In this document: positions 49,056 to 61,452 of the stretch, in pieces
Position numbering within the stretch: the stretch's first letter is position 1
Layout: each line of letters opens with the position of its first letter
DNA from: Centrapalus pauciflorus
Taxonomy: Eukaryota > Streptophyta > Magnoliopsida > Asterales > Asteraceae
Assembly: GCA_020465985.1 (NCBI GenBank)
Contig: JAANYP010006656.1
Location: forward strand, 1,984,001 to 2,048,000
Direction of reading: 5' to 3'
Length of the DNA: 64,000 bases
Program-made: the position numbers and the translations under genes
The notes under the pieces: generated by a model
What the model was told of the DNA's origin: nothing
Seen by the model: the letters and a program-made list of their open reading frames with translations, nothing else
Databases searched by the model: none

Positions 49056-52000
49056 TCATCTAGGTGCAATGATGGGAATAACACCACTAACAAGGTCACT
49101 ACCTGAGACATCTGAGGAAACATGAGATTTCTTTGTTGTAGAGGATGAAGACGACTCATGCAACACTTCCTTCACAGGTTCGATTGACATGTCAATCGAG
49201 TTGTCAGTTTTCGTGTCAGATTCCAACATCATTTGCCTTATGTTTTCGAGTTCACGAACTACTTCAGCCATCGACGGCCGCTCGTTTGTGTCTTCCTGAC
49301 AACACTTGAGAGCCAACGTCGCAAACTTTTCCACACATTCAGGTGGATATGATCCTATGTTTGCATCAATAACCGAGAATATCATGCCGGATTGATATGC
49401 AGTATTAACCTGATAATAAACAGATTGAAAACAATAATGATGGTTAGTTTAGCCTCTTGGCTTACTTTTTGGTGTATCAACATTCAATGACTTTGGAATC
49501 TTGGTATTGCATAAATATTTTCTTAAAGTCAAAATGTAATCTCTAAAATGAGGATGTATAAAGAAAATGGCAAGTTTCACAGGCCCTCTAAAAATGCATT
49601 TCTAGTGGTTCCACAACTAACATGTAAGAGATAAATCGCATAACAAGAGAGAGATGAGGTTATGGCTTTCTGGATTTGAACCAGAACCAGAACCAGAACC
49701 TCTTATTGTACATTTGTATGCTTCATAAATGTCGATTCGTGGCTGTTTAGTTAGCCTTAATGGGACAAGAGTATTATAAGAAGTGTTAAGATAATACCTC
49801 TCGGACAATGTTCTTGCCATGTGTGATTGGGTGCATCCCCGTCAATAGTTCAAGAAAAACCACGCCCAGGCTATAAACGTCACTTTTGTCTGTTAGTTTA
49901 TGAGTCAAGAAATACTCCGGATCAAGGTAACCCTACAAAACGACAACACTTTTATTCTCTAGTTGACAACTTGCAACTAATCTAGGCAAGATTTGACATT
50001 TTCGGATCAAATTCATGTCTTTTCATAGGAATTTTGCATGAAAATTTTACTCCGATTTTATATTTTTCCAGAAAACTTGTTATTACGTTAAAATTATTTC
50101 CATCAAAATTACCTCAAAAATGAAAAAAAAAAAATCATGCTATTTTTAAAGTTGATCGAAGATTTATACTTCATTTCACATCAAAAGTCAAACTGTACAA
50201 AACCAACACAAGGAAACTGTCATAAAATAAATAATGCTCACCGGAGTTCCCTTCACAACCGTTGAAACATGACGAGGGACGATTCCTTCAACGTCAGCAA
50301 CTGGAGCTAGTCGTGAAAGTCCAAAATCAGCAACCTTTGCAATGAGTTTTGAGTCTAGCAAAATGTTTGTGGCCTTGATATCTCGATGAAATATCGGGGG
50401 ATTAGCTTCAGAATGTAGGTAAAGAATGCCCTTGGCCGAACCCAACGCAATTCTTAATCTCATAGTGAAACTCAAGGACTCTTTATACTTTCCTGTAACT
50501 CGTCATCATAACACATAAGATCAGAAAACTTGAATGATCCTACCTCACCACCCAAAAAAATTTGTCCAATTCACAATTAGGTGTAACATTGTCCCAAAAG
50601 TTGATTCTTATTACCAAGAGGCGAATAATACGTACAAGTGCAACTTGGTTTTATATTATAGAATGTTACCATAAGGAAGTTTATTTAAACGCACCTGATA
50701 AATGATCTCTGAGAGTGCCATTAGCCATGAACTCATAAACCAACATCTGCACGCGTGATGCACAATTCTTTGATTAAGAATATTTCTATTATATAGTTGG
50801 TCACATCCTTATAATGGTTTTTCCTTCCGTCCAAATATAAGGGGCCGTTTGGTTCGCTAGAATCTAGGTAACAGGAGGGAAAATGATCGAGAATTCAATT
50901 TTAATTGATGATATATTCTAATTCCTTGATAAAACAATCCATTTTCTTAATAAACATTCCATTGAACCAAAAGCTACTTTAAGAGAATTTTTATGGCTAT
51001 ATAGGTTGAGTGAAAGTATGATTTTTACTGATTTGAGTACTAGGCAAATATCTGACATAAAGTAGAGGAGTTTGTGGGCCACAGTCAGATAGTAAGTGCT
51101 ATATGTGTTTTATAGTGATAACTTATGGACAAAAATTTGAGGAGGTATGGTTTGCATGTAATTCTTGTATGTTTGGCTCCCTACAAGCAATCAAATATAG
51201 GATAGTTATAGATATTATAATAAAAGGAGGTTCTACCTGCTCGCCTTCTTCATCGCAGAATCCAAGCAAAGAAACTAAGTTTCTATGATGTAGCCTAGAT
51301 AATAACTCTATCTCTGTAAGAAACTCATTCTCGCCTTGTAGCGATCCCTCCTGGGCTCGTTTAATCGCGACAACAGTTCCATCAGTGAAGATACCTTTGT
51401 ATACCTTTCCATACCCGCCCTGCCCAACTTCACTTGCAACATCAAAATTGTTTGTAGCTTGTTTCATTTCGTCGTAAGTGAAGCTTTTCACTCCTTCAAT
51501 TTTAAGTGAGGCCCTCGAAACTGCAATATAGATTATTTGGATCCACAATTACACTGCCCTCCAAATGACTAATTCTCAACTTCACTTTTGTACAAAACTA
51601 CTAAGTCTATGCAACACAGTCGATAAGTACATTAAAACTTCATAATAAATTACTAAATATCGGATATTGCTGAAGTTCAATGCATGAGGTAATTTACTAA
51701 TTTGTATGTATTTGAAGTTTGATGGATGATAACTTTGACTTCAAAGTCAAAGTTTACCTCATTTTAAGTAGAGAAAATCTGCAAGTTTACTCACCATGCC
51801 GTCGTCTTCTTGAAACTGCAGGGTACTTATGCCGGTGCCAAAGTAACACGAATGCAGCGACCAAAACTGCAGCTGCAATTGCCCCTACCACAATGCCTGC
51901 TATTTGACCCTTGCTTAAAACAGAAGAGGAGGAGGTGGGAATAACTGCAATTAATACGAGTATTAACATCAAGAAATGAATCAAAGTGACATGAATTATA

Positions 52001-55000
52001 TATCTATTAAAATTAGTATCCTACATCCATGAAAAGAAAAAAGAATATTTACCAGCCATTATTTATCAAAATTACTATCCTCCATACATGAAAAACCAAA
52101 TCTGATCATGTATCAAGAGCCATATATGTTTGACATCAAAGAACATGCATGACACTTGCAATGTATATATATAGTAGTTTTAGACAAGGGTGTATATAAA
52201 AGTTATATACTTCATGGGACATATGAAATGGATTTAATCTTAATCATCCGTATCTAAAATAAGCAAACCGAGGAAAAAGGAAATGAACGAATTCATAAGA
52301 TTTGGGTTATAGGAGACGAACACTCTTTATAAGGATCCAGTAGTGTGAAATTGATAATCTCATAAGGTCCATATATTTTGTTATATGGAACCTCCCATTG
52401 TGTGAACAAGCTCCGAATCCGGAGGACTTCAGTCCTATTGAAGACATTAGAACCTTTTCCGGTATATACAGGAAAAATTTTCAAATACATGCTTAGTCGA
52501 GGGCCCTTTTGCCATTCATATGTAAGGTCAAGCTGGAAATGATTTATTTCTAGACCAGAGGTTAGGTACACCTCAAATGGATAGAAATATTCCGGAAAAT
52601 ACGAGAATCCAGGGCTCTTTAACCGAAAACCAACAAGCAGCGGTGCAGCACAGAAGCATGGTACAGGAGACCCTGGAGCATATTCAAAGTTCGGTAGGCA
52701 TGATTGAGGCAGGCAATTGTCAGTTGAATTTGATGGGATGCTTTGTAGATGACTGACTAATGTACTTGGAGATTCACAGAATTGTGCCATGCTGGCATTC
52801 GAGCATGCAGGGTTCCCTTGAAGGCTGAAAATTTATTTAAGAACATAAGAGAATGAATCTTTCATGATAAAAACATGTATAACAAAACAAAATGAATGTA
52901 TTCTTTGAAATATAAAGTTTGTGAACCTAAGTGTGACATATGGAGGGAGGTTAAGGCTGCCTGAAATGCCTGAAAGCCGATTATTTTGCATTTCCCTGCA
53001 TACCAGAGACAATGTAAGTTTAGAGAAACATTAATTAGACACCTTACACTGGTATAATATTACCTATTTACACACTGATTTTAATCCAAAAGATCCACTT
53101 TAAGATGACTTTTTAAGACATCCAACCAAATGTTGAATTAATATATAGAATTTCTTACTGAATGATGTTAATGCTCACACACATACACAGGAGGTACATG
53201 TGTATGTTGGTGTATGCAGGAAGCATATATATAGCGTAAGAGAGATAACAAGGGAGAGGCTTTTCATGTTTATGTCTTACAAGGTAAGTTGTTCAGTTGA
53301 ATTGAAAGTCCTGTTTTGCCAGATACTGGATGAGACTGAGCCATTAAACGAATTATTGAAAAGAGCCCTGCAAAGGAAAAGGGTATCAGATAAGCATGTT
53401 CGTCCATGATATCTGTAAACGATAGGAATAAATATATATGTTTCTCAAAGTCGAAATCTTGAAGAAAAATGATATTCATGGAGGTGAAAATACATTTTTC
53501 AATGTTCATTTTGAGGTAGTAAAGTTACTATTGATAGAAGTATAAAAGAAGGTTGGAGAATCCGCACAATCTTTGTAGTCTAGGAAGGCCTGAAAAGCTG
53601 GGAGGAATACTTCCAGTAAGCCGATTGCTTGACAGATCTCTGCATAGTTTTATTGAACGGAATTGTTCTTTGTATCGAGTATAACAACCCAAAACAGATC
53701 AAGAATAGACCCTGTAAAAAAATCAAGTGTTCTTACACTGTAGTGATACCATCTGAAAGATTCATCGATGGTATGGATCCATTAAGATTGTTCTGACTGA
53801 TGTCACTGAAATGTACAATAAGCAACAGTCAACATCAACACAGATGAACATACAGATGCATGACTAAAAGTTAGAAATCAAGCTTCAACAAGTATAACAA
53901 TTTACAATGATTCATCAGATAACACTTAAAATCATCCAAAAACTATCGCATACTTACATATAAGCAAGATTTGGTATGCTGCTAAGATCAGGGATTGGTC
54001 CTTGCAAGGTGCAATTCCTTAAACTCCTGTCACAGCCAACAAGGAAAAAAATCACGAGTCTGCAGAAACTCATATTTGCCTGCTACCGTTTTTAATCAAA
54101 TCTGAGAGAAATTTGCAATCAGGCCAAAGATTACACATAAGTTTATCTGCGTCACGTTTCTTTTTAACCATGGTAGACAAGTGTTTTGTTGTATCAGTTC
54201 CTAGTTAATAAAGGATTAAAAAAAATGTAATTTTCTGCATATGAATATATGATGTTTTGTACTGAGGCATTTGCATTGCAATATTAATTGCTGTTGCACG
54301 GTCCATAGAAAGCTACCCTGAATGGTAAATTCCCAAGTCCCAAGTATGCGCATGAATACCCTAGTAAAAAGATTTGTAGTGTATTTTAGTCTATAAAAGA
54401 TGAATAAAGAACTATATTTTTCTATTATGTGTATCGTTTGTAAAATTTGTTACGGTAATCATAGCCTGGTAAAAAATTCTGGACTAGGGCGCTGTGTGCT
54501 GAGGTTCATCAGCATACAGTACAAAAACTGTATGCTAGTTCATTAGAATCTAGGTCCAGATATGAAAACTGAAAAGAAAAACACTTACAACTTCGCCAAT
54601 TGAAGCATGTTGCCGTAAGAGGGAGGTATACTTCCATCAAAGTGATTGTTGTCGAGTTGACTGACAAAGAATGGAAAGAAATAAGTAAACATTAAATTTT
54701 GTAGAGCAATGTACAGAATACTCTAATAGACTGTGATTACTGGGATATCTTAATTGCTTTTGTTCTGAAGACAATTTTTATTGATCACCGAAAGCCAAGG
54801 CTCCAATTAGGAGCACATATAGATATGGGTGGGACACCGTATATATGTATATATACATATGTGTGTGTGTGTGTGTGTGTGCGCACATACACACATACAT
54901 GTTGTGTTTGATTCAACACCCGCCGTTGAATCACGAAATAACACGTTGATTGTATGTATGTATGTATGTATTACGTATAGATCACGTTGATTGTATGTAT

Positions 55001-58000
55001 GTATGTATGTATGTATGTATGTATGTATGTATGTATTACGTATAGATCACGTTTTCATGCATAGCCTAACCAATATTCCCGTTCCCCTTGTTTTTGTTAT
55101 TTTCCTTAGATAATACATACCGACAGTACTCCAGTCCTTGATTATCGCCTACATTAGATTGTAGAACTATTTGCAGTAAGTGATCTCCAACTCAATGAAC
55201 CACAAATTCTAAACTTCTAAGGAGAGTTTTGCTGATTCGTTTGCCACCTACTTTTTTGATTGTTGTGTTTGGGAAAAGGAAAAAGGATGTTTGGGATTTA
55301 GTTTTGGAAACATGATTATGAAAAGTGAGGAAATGGAGAAGCAGGTCCCCAGCGTTTCAGGGACGCCCTAATTCCTCCCTAGAAACATGATATTATGGTT
55401 TGACCACATCAAACTAGTAAAGAAAGAAAGCTTGGAAAGAGACATACAGTATAATAAGGTGTTGCAGTTGACCGAGCTCTGGAGGAAGATAGCCTGATAA
55501 GTTGTTATTGTCAAGCAGCCTGCAACATACGTCCACATTAGCATATGTCTGGTAGGTCCAAGCGCACTCAAAGTTGAGAAATTAAATCATAAACTTACAA
55601 GTGAACAACTGATGGCAATCTAGATAGCTCAGGAGGAATTTGTCCACTAAGCGAGTTATTGTTCATATGGCTGCACACGGAATAGTCAATGTTAATCATT
55701 AAAAATGCATCATATAGAAATGATAAAATGAAGCTTATGAATACATCTATTGTTTTATCATAGTACTATTTTGATAAGGAAAATTCTCTTCAGGGCTAGA
55801 GGTTCCCAAGTTGAGCCCACAATCTTCAATGTGCCATGCTGTAGGAAAAAAATTAAATCCTTACAAGTGTTTTGTATTGTTCAAGTTTGCAAATGACACA
55901 GGTATTGGCCCAGATAAGTGATTCTGGTCAATCTGTATTCGGTTCATATTAGGGAGATAACCGAGCTCTTCAGGCAAGGATCCCGTTAGTTGATTTCCAT
56001 TCAAGAGCCTGCATGTGTGCATGGTTCAGTATATCTGTTGCAAGTAGCACTTCTTTCGATCCATAAGATTCATCTGTTTTCTCCTTTTTAGATTTTTTAC
56101 TAATAGTCATTACTAGCACATATATACCGATTGAGACATTACATCTATTTTGGACAGAGGGCTTGCAAATTAAGTTATATCAACAATAGCTAAAAAGAAA
56201 TCAACTTACAAGAGTTTCAAATTTGAAAGTTGGCCAATCTCTTTTGGTACACTCCCATATATCTTGTTCCACATGACATCACTATAAGATGAAGAGTTTG
56301 CTTAAGAAAATAAGAAGCAACCAAGCAATATATATGTAGGTGACATTAGGAACTTTTGCTCACAATATTTGCATATATGATAAGCGCCCTACGTCTGGAG
56401 ATAGAGTTCCTGAAAGATTGAGATTCAGCAGTTGCCTGCAAATATTATACACAGAATTACACTTAAATACTAAGCACTATATATATAGTTCACATAAAAT
56501 AAGTACCATCAAATGCTTAAGTGTTACAAGAACAAGACTCTCTTCTCTTGTTAAATATTCGAAGATCCCACGATGAGTGAGTTTATCGGGAGAATTTAGT
56601 GATGTGTATAAACTCTAGGTGCTTGTATTAGAAGTTTGTGCATTTACAGCTTCCTAGAATCTACAAAATCCTTACACCCAAAGGCAAATGGGGAATATCT
56701 TGTGGGAACCAGAGATCATAGCAACGGGGTGATATCTTACAGTTCTCGGATATGAAGATAACCATCATCTAGGGTTCTGTTGAAGCACAAAACCCCAGTC
56801 CAATTTGATACACATGGATCTCCATGCCTCCAGTTACTGAGCTTATGGTCTTGATCGATAAAGCTTTGCCTAATACCCAGCAGTGCTGTCACTGCACATT
56901 TATTGACAAGGTTATCGTAACTGATTAAGTACTTTTCAACATATTTGATAAAGCCAAGCTAGTCCTTCTACATCAAGCAGAATTAACAACGATAATGCTA
57001 TAACAATGATATCACCAAATAACGTGAGGTTTGATTAAAGCAACGTTAAACACCAAATATTGTGTACATCAACATATTTCATGAGTGAAAATATAACACC
57101 ACCCGATCATATTTTGAAAACTATCAATATATGTTGAGCTGCTGCAGAAACTTTAGGATGGTCATTATACATATGAAATATGTTTTGCGGTTTTTGGGGA
57201 GATCATCTGGTTCCATTTTTTGATGTTGAAAATATACTCTGCCCTCCATCCAAAACAGTTTGAAGTATCTGCGAAAGTTCAACTTCAAAACAGAGGAGAA
57301 TGTCAAATATGGCACTCAGAATGATAAAAATGGCATAACTACAAAAAAAAAAAGCCAGTGATTTGATTGATTTCCATGCTTCATGGTTAATAAAATCTTA
57401 TCAATAAACAAAGCTTTTCACCACCAAGTAATGCAAATATCGAATCTTTGTACAAAACTCCTCCAATTCTCCAAATAACTGAAATATGAAAGTTTTCTGT
57501 AAGCAGTTACAAAAATAAATATATGAATGAAAAAATTCTGTTGGTAAGGTTCTAACTTGCAAACTTACATGGAATACCAACCAACTTTCACATTTTTTTT
57601 CATTTTGGGTAACCATTTTTTTTGTCATGCAGGTGACACAACTATGAAGAACATAACCCTATAATTTAATAAGAATTAGAATCTTTTCATTAATTTTTCA
57701 TTCGTACAAAATATGAAAACATGAGAAGAGAAGGTACAAGAAATTTGCCACGAATGACCAAAGAAGACCACAGGAAAAATTACCACCATCATCGAAATAT
57801 GCCCACTTACTTAAGGGAGCGACTTGATTGTTCATCAACTTTATACTGTTCAGTAGCATAATTCATGAAGTTGAATGACTTTGATAACATAGATAATAAA
57901 AATTGGTTACCTAAAATGAAAAAAATATATATAAAAGTTGTGGCTATTCAATCAATCAATTAAACCTTGTCAATATCTCTTTGCTTCAGAAATTACTAAT

Positions 58001-58233
58001 AATCTCTTGTTAGAAGAATTAAGATTTTCATCGTTAGTTATGTAATGCAAATATTGCATCGTTGAACAAAAGCTCCTCCGTAATCCAGATACAAGGAACC
58101 CAAGATCATACAAGTATACAACCAAAGTAATCAGTTTACCTTCATCAGGGTGAGTAGATTGACTGTCTGCGAAAACAAGCAACAAACTCATGGTCCAGAC
58201 AACTCTGAACCATAAAAACCTTACTTCAGACAT
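49056..58233 (-). CDS. LRR receptor-like protein kinase, subfamily VIII-1
   Basis: Complete 20-exon gene, 5' to 3': 58140-58233, 56741-56891, 56364-56435, 56210-56281, 55865-56008, 55599-55670, 55448-55519, 54589-54660, 53958-54026, 53737-53805, 53568-53639, 53281-53367, 52927-52995, 52324-52824, 51795-51913, 51237-51520, 50695-50746, 50242-50492, 49798-49932 and 49056-49409. About 936 residues. Signal peptide (about 25), then an N-terminal cap with paired Cys (GDPCVSNWTGVLC). About ten LRRs follow, mostly one per 72-bp exon. Then comes the juxtamembrane block typical of the subfamily (PVPCFCAAPLLVGFRLKSPG), a membrane span (IAGIVVGAIAAAVLVAAFVLL) and a kinase domain. The kinase has GQGGYGKVYKG, AIKRA, HRDIKATNILL, DFGLSR and GYLDPEY. 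All catalytic residues are present and it is an RD kinase. It resembles Arabidopsis At1g06840/At5g01950; the ligand is unknown. The exon 14/15 junction is uncertain: donor 52322 with acceptor 51944 would also keep frame and add 11 residues. Confidence 0.9.
50842..50976. mobile_element. MITE relic in kinase intron 16
   Basis: Begins GGGGCCGTTTGGTTCGCTAG and ends near CATTGAACCAAAAGC, an imperfect inverted pair. The same element occurs at 41929-42062 in the broken kinase piece, so it predates that duplication. Confidence 0.45.
54855..55036. repeat. Compound microsatellites in kinase intron 7
   Basis: A TG tract at about 54861-54881. Then come two TGTA tetranucleotide tracts (about 54950-54970 and 54990-55034), each framed by CACGTTGATTG and TTACGTATAGATCACG. 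The framed unit was duplicated and then changed length. Confidence 0.85.
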
Positions 58234-60193
58234 CCAGAGAATGTTAAGCGGACACCAAATCCCGAATATGGCTCAAAGCAAACACCTTGTACTTATCCGA
58301 ATATCCAAACCATCCTCCTGAGCTCAACAATACAACAATAAATTTCAAAGTCTCAATAAGATATTTTCGCATACAGTAACTCCAAACAGGAGCTTGACAA
58401 TTAGAATCGAAAAACCATCAAAATTACCACTTTAGAAAGCTATTCATAAAAAACGGTTGTGCGTATACGGTTCTGTGCCAGATAAAAAAATAACTTAGTT
58501 ATATATATACTGTATTCACATGGGTGTGTAGCATAATATATCCATTGACATTTAAGAGGGTGGTTGAGGGTTTTGTGTGATTCAGCAAACCTCGTTAAAC
58601 GTACTTTAGTAAACGTTTGTGGGTGTTTGACGATGACAAGAAAAAGGACAAACTTTGGTAAGCATATGCATATGTAAGCTGATGCAGATGAACTTGGTGA
58701 CGATTGTTGCCATTGTTTTTCAAATTTACTACAAAATTTGTATAATATGAACTTTTTTTTCAAATTTACTACAAAATTTGTATAATGTAACCCCCAAATA
58801 AATGAATAATGGATGTTGTCCAAATTAAAGCATCAACAAGAACAATCTTAAAATTTCAACTGCACAATCAAGTCCGAAAGTGGTCATGTGCATGGCACAT
58901 GATGTGCTGATGTAAAATCATATATGAACAATGTTATGAATTCATTTCATATAAACCACAAACAACTTCAAAGAATTTAAAGAATTACAATCTTCATCAA
59001 AATGACGGAGAACATCAATCTGTTACAGACTTGCCATTTGACTTCTTTATTGCATGTAATTAATTAATTACTTTTCCTAGATAAAATATGTTCTCTAGAT
59101 ATTCCAATCAAGTTTGATGATGTAATTCCAACATGTGCTGAGGAGCAAATTCTCCATCTTTAACTTATTTTCTCTTTGAAGAATTATCGTTATTTCTAAA
59201 CGGAATTCATCTGAAATATTAGGGTTTGAAGTTACATGACCACTTGAATGACTCCCTTATTATCACCCTCTCATTCTCCGGCATCTGTTGCTTCCCACTG
59301 CACCTCTTATCAACCTTCAACCTTCATTCTCTCACAATCCTTTAATCTAAAATTGAAAACTTTGGAGAAGCCGCATTAATAATCCACATCCTTGAAATCA
59401 ATTCAACAATCGTCAACAAGATATTAAAGTATTAAACCATGTTTCATGTTTGTTTTAATTATCACCTTCTTTCCAGATGACTGTATTTAAGTTCAAAATA
59501 ATATAATCATTTATATATTGCATTCTCTTATTACCTTCTTTTTTTTTGTCCTTTAAACACAAATCAAATCGAAAATACTTCACTTATTTACCAAAACAAC
59601 TACAAAATGGACAGAAACCTCAAGAACGATAATGACTGCTATCTATGAAGATGAACTCTAGGATCGAAAGAGGCTCTCAATCGCTCAACAAAACAGAAAC
59701 CTTTAAGTTATATGCATTCTCTTTTTCTAATACATGACTAAGGTATAAGCAACTTAACAAAGAATGATAACAAGTCCAAGAATTCCAACCAGGCAAAATA
59801 GCCCCTGAATTTTGCTATTGCTCTAAAACATCAAGCTTTTGGCTCTCTGAAGTCTGAACATGTTCCTCCTTTTACCTTTAGTCCAATTCCATGCTGCTTT
59901 AGGGTGTGTTTGATGCCCCTTATTGGGCTCTTATTGGAGTGATTTCTCCTATTCGGTGAGGGGAAACCCTGACAAGGGGTATACCAATAATAGAAAAATG
60001 ACAAAAAAAACCTCTCATCCTCACTTATTCAATCCGGGAAGAATACCTGTCTGAACCCCTCTTATCATCTCAGAAGTGTGCAGAACTCTCCCTCACTCTC
60101 GCTTCATCGACGGCGACCATCCCCCTCCCACACAATACCGCTCTTCTCCCTTCTTGTCTGCAAGTGAACGGCCATTTTTACTTGGCAGGTGTC
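58234..60193. other. Upstream region of the kinase gene, no gene seen
   Basis: Presumed promoter of the kinase gene to the left, then AT-rich DNA. A 40-bp unit containing CAAATTTACTACAAAATTTG is repeated in tandem at 58721 and 58761. From about 59900 the sequence AGGGTGTGTTTGATGCCCC begins a stretch that may be the left part of a transposon enclosing the B-box fragment; its right end was not found. Confidence 0.4.
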
Positions 60194-60448
60194 TCAGAGT
60201 AGGGAATCTTTAGGGGAAGGAAGGATGAGGGAGAAGCGGGGGTGTTTTCCGGTGAGGATGTTGGCATGGTGGTCGCAAGCGGCGCAGAGTGGGGAATCTT
60301 TAGGGGAAGGAATGATGAGGGAGAAGCGGGGGTGTTTTCCGGCGAGGATGTTGGCATGGTGGTCGCAAGCGGCGCAGAGTGCAGCGTCATCGGCGGAGCA
60401 GAACACCGATGCTTCGTCTTTGTTACATACCTCACAAATGATATTCAT
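60194..60448 (-). pseudogene. B-box zinc-finger (BBX) N-terminal fragment with internal duplication
   Basis: 84 codons. The start MNIICEVCNKDEASVFCSAD and LCAACDHHANILAGKHPRFSL is the first B-box of plant BBX transcription regulators (BBX20-22/STO-like). In normal B-boxes about three residues (such as RVH) lie between CDH and HAN; here they are absent, removing part of the zinc-binding spacing. The second half (CAACDHHANILTGKHPRFSL) is a 90-bp tandem copy of the first, so the expected second B-box is not there. No downstream exon is recognisable. It is most likely a decayed or transposon-carried piece. A C/T-rich leader precedes the ATG. Confidence 0.6.
60198..60377. repeat. 90-bp tandem duplication inside the B-box fragment
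   Basis: GGGAATCTTTAGGGGAAGGA recurs at 60202 and 60292. Both units continue through AGAAGCGGGGGTGTTTTCCG and GGTGGTCGCAAGCGGCGCAG with about three differences. The unit length of 90 keeps the reading frame. Confidence 0.9.
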
Positions 60449-61452
60449 CTTTAACGGAGAAAACAGGAAAAAAAATAAAAAGAAAAGAAAAAAAAGGAAT
60501 TCTTATAAGTGGGCATGGGAATGAAATTACAAAACTACCCCTCCCACATGATTAAAAGAAACAATCTGGAGTAGAAGTTGGAGAATCAAGATACCTTACA
60601 CTGTGGTTTGAAATAAACCAGTAACCAGTAACAAACATATGGTGAGTCAAGACAAATTTTTGATATTAATTTAAAAATCTTCGAGGTCTATTGACCTCAC
60701 ATAGGAATGCATAGGCTCGTCCCCTGGTTAACACTTGATCATGATAGATAAAGCGTTTAGGTGGTAAACCTTTTGTAACCAGATGAACCAATGTGACATG
60801 TCATCGGTGTAAATTTACTTTGTGACACTGTTTTTATCTTCAACATTTTCTCGTATGTATAAATATTTATTGAGGTGAAATAAACCAATTCAATAGAAGT
60901 CGGTGCTGTTTGAGATTCGATCGTCACAAGTTAATTGCATAAAAAAGGAACACACCTTTGATTGAAAAAGGTGGCTGCATATATGTACTTTTTAGAAACA
61001 ATTAAACAATTTTATTGAGTTTTTAGCGGAGATCGACTTTTTATTAACAATATATCACTAAAACAACCAAATTTACCAATTTAAAAGTACAAAAAACAAG
61101 AAATTTGAAATAATGAATTCCACATATACACAATTATAAACGTCAAAAACAAGAAATTTGATTATGTATTTAAATAAACTCATTCTTAATTATAACCATC
61201 TAAATATAATGTGGACTTACAAAACCAGATCCCAACATGGTATATACAAAGAATTTTATGAAAGAAATAGTATGTCAAGAGCTTTTACATGATAAATAGT
61301 TCTTAAAGAAGAGATATCTACCTGTGTGGAACACATCTTCCTTAAAACACGATTTATCGGACTGCCGAGTACCCCTAAACTGAACCCGAATTAAGAATCA
61401 ACTATGTATAGAAGCATATAAGAGTATATATGGACTATGGTATCGGTGGTGT
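60449..61452. other. Intergenic, no gene seen
   Basis: AT-rich DNA between the B-box fragment and the second kinase gene. The right part (about 61250-61452) is the likely 3' UTR of that gene. Confidence 0.5.

Larger units (their letters stand above)
45285..49505 (-). repeat. Right arm of inverted duplication
   Basis: Reverse complement of 37625-41255 (see the left arm). It joins without a break to the complete kinase gene at the right, so this arm probably keeps the original gene order and the left arm is the derived copy. That polarity is inference. Confidence 0.85.

Noticed and set aside
54950..55035. CRISPR-like or regularly spaced repeats
   Set aside because: These are simple tetranucleotide microsatellites in a plant intron, with no spacer structure.
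38934..58233. RPL10 next to an LRR receptor kinase as a functional module, since RPL10 (uL16) is a known target of the NIK1 receptor kinase in antiviral signalling
   Set aside because: NIK1 belongs to LRR subfamily II. The kinase here has the subfamily VIII-1 ectodomain and juxtamembrane block. Adjacency in plants rarely implies joint function, so there is no sequence support.
60189..60524. 111-codon plus-strand frame over the B-box fragment
   Set aside because: It is low-complexity and repeats because of the 90-bp duplication. The minus strand reads a recognisable B-box.
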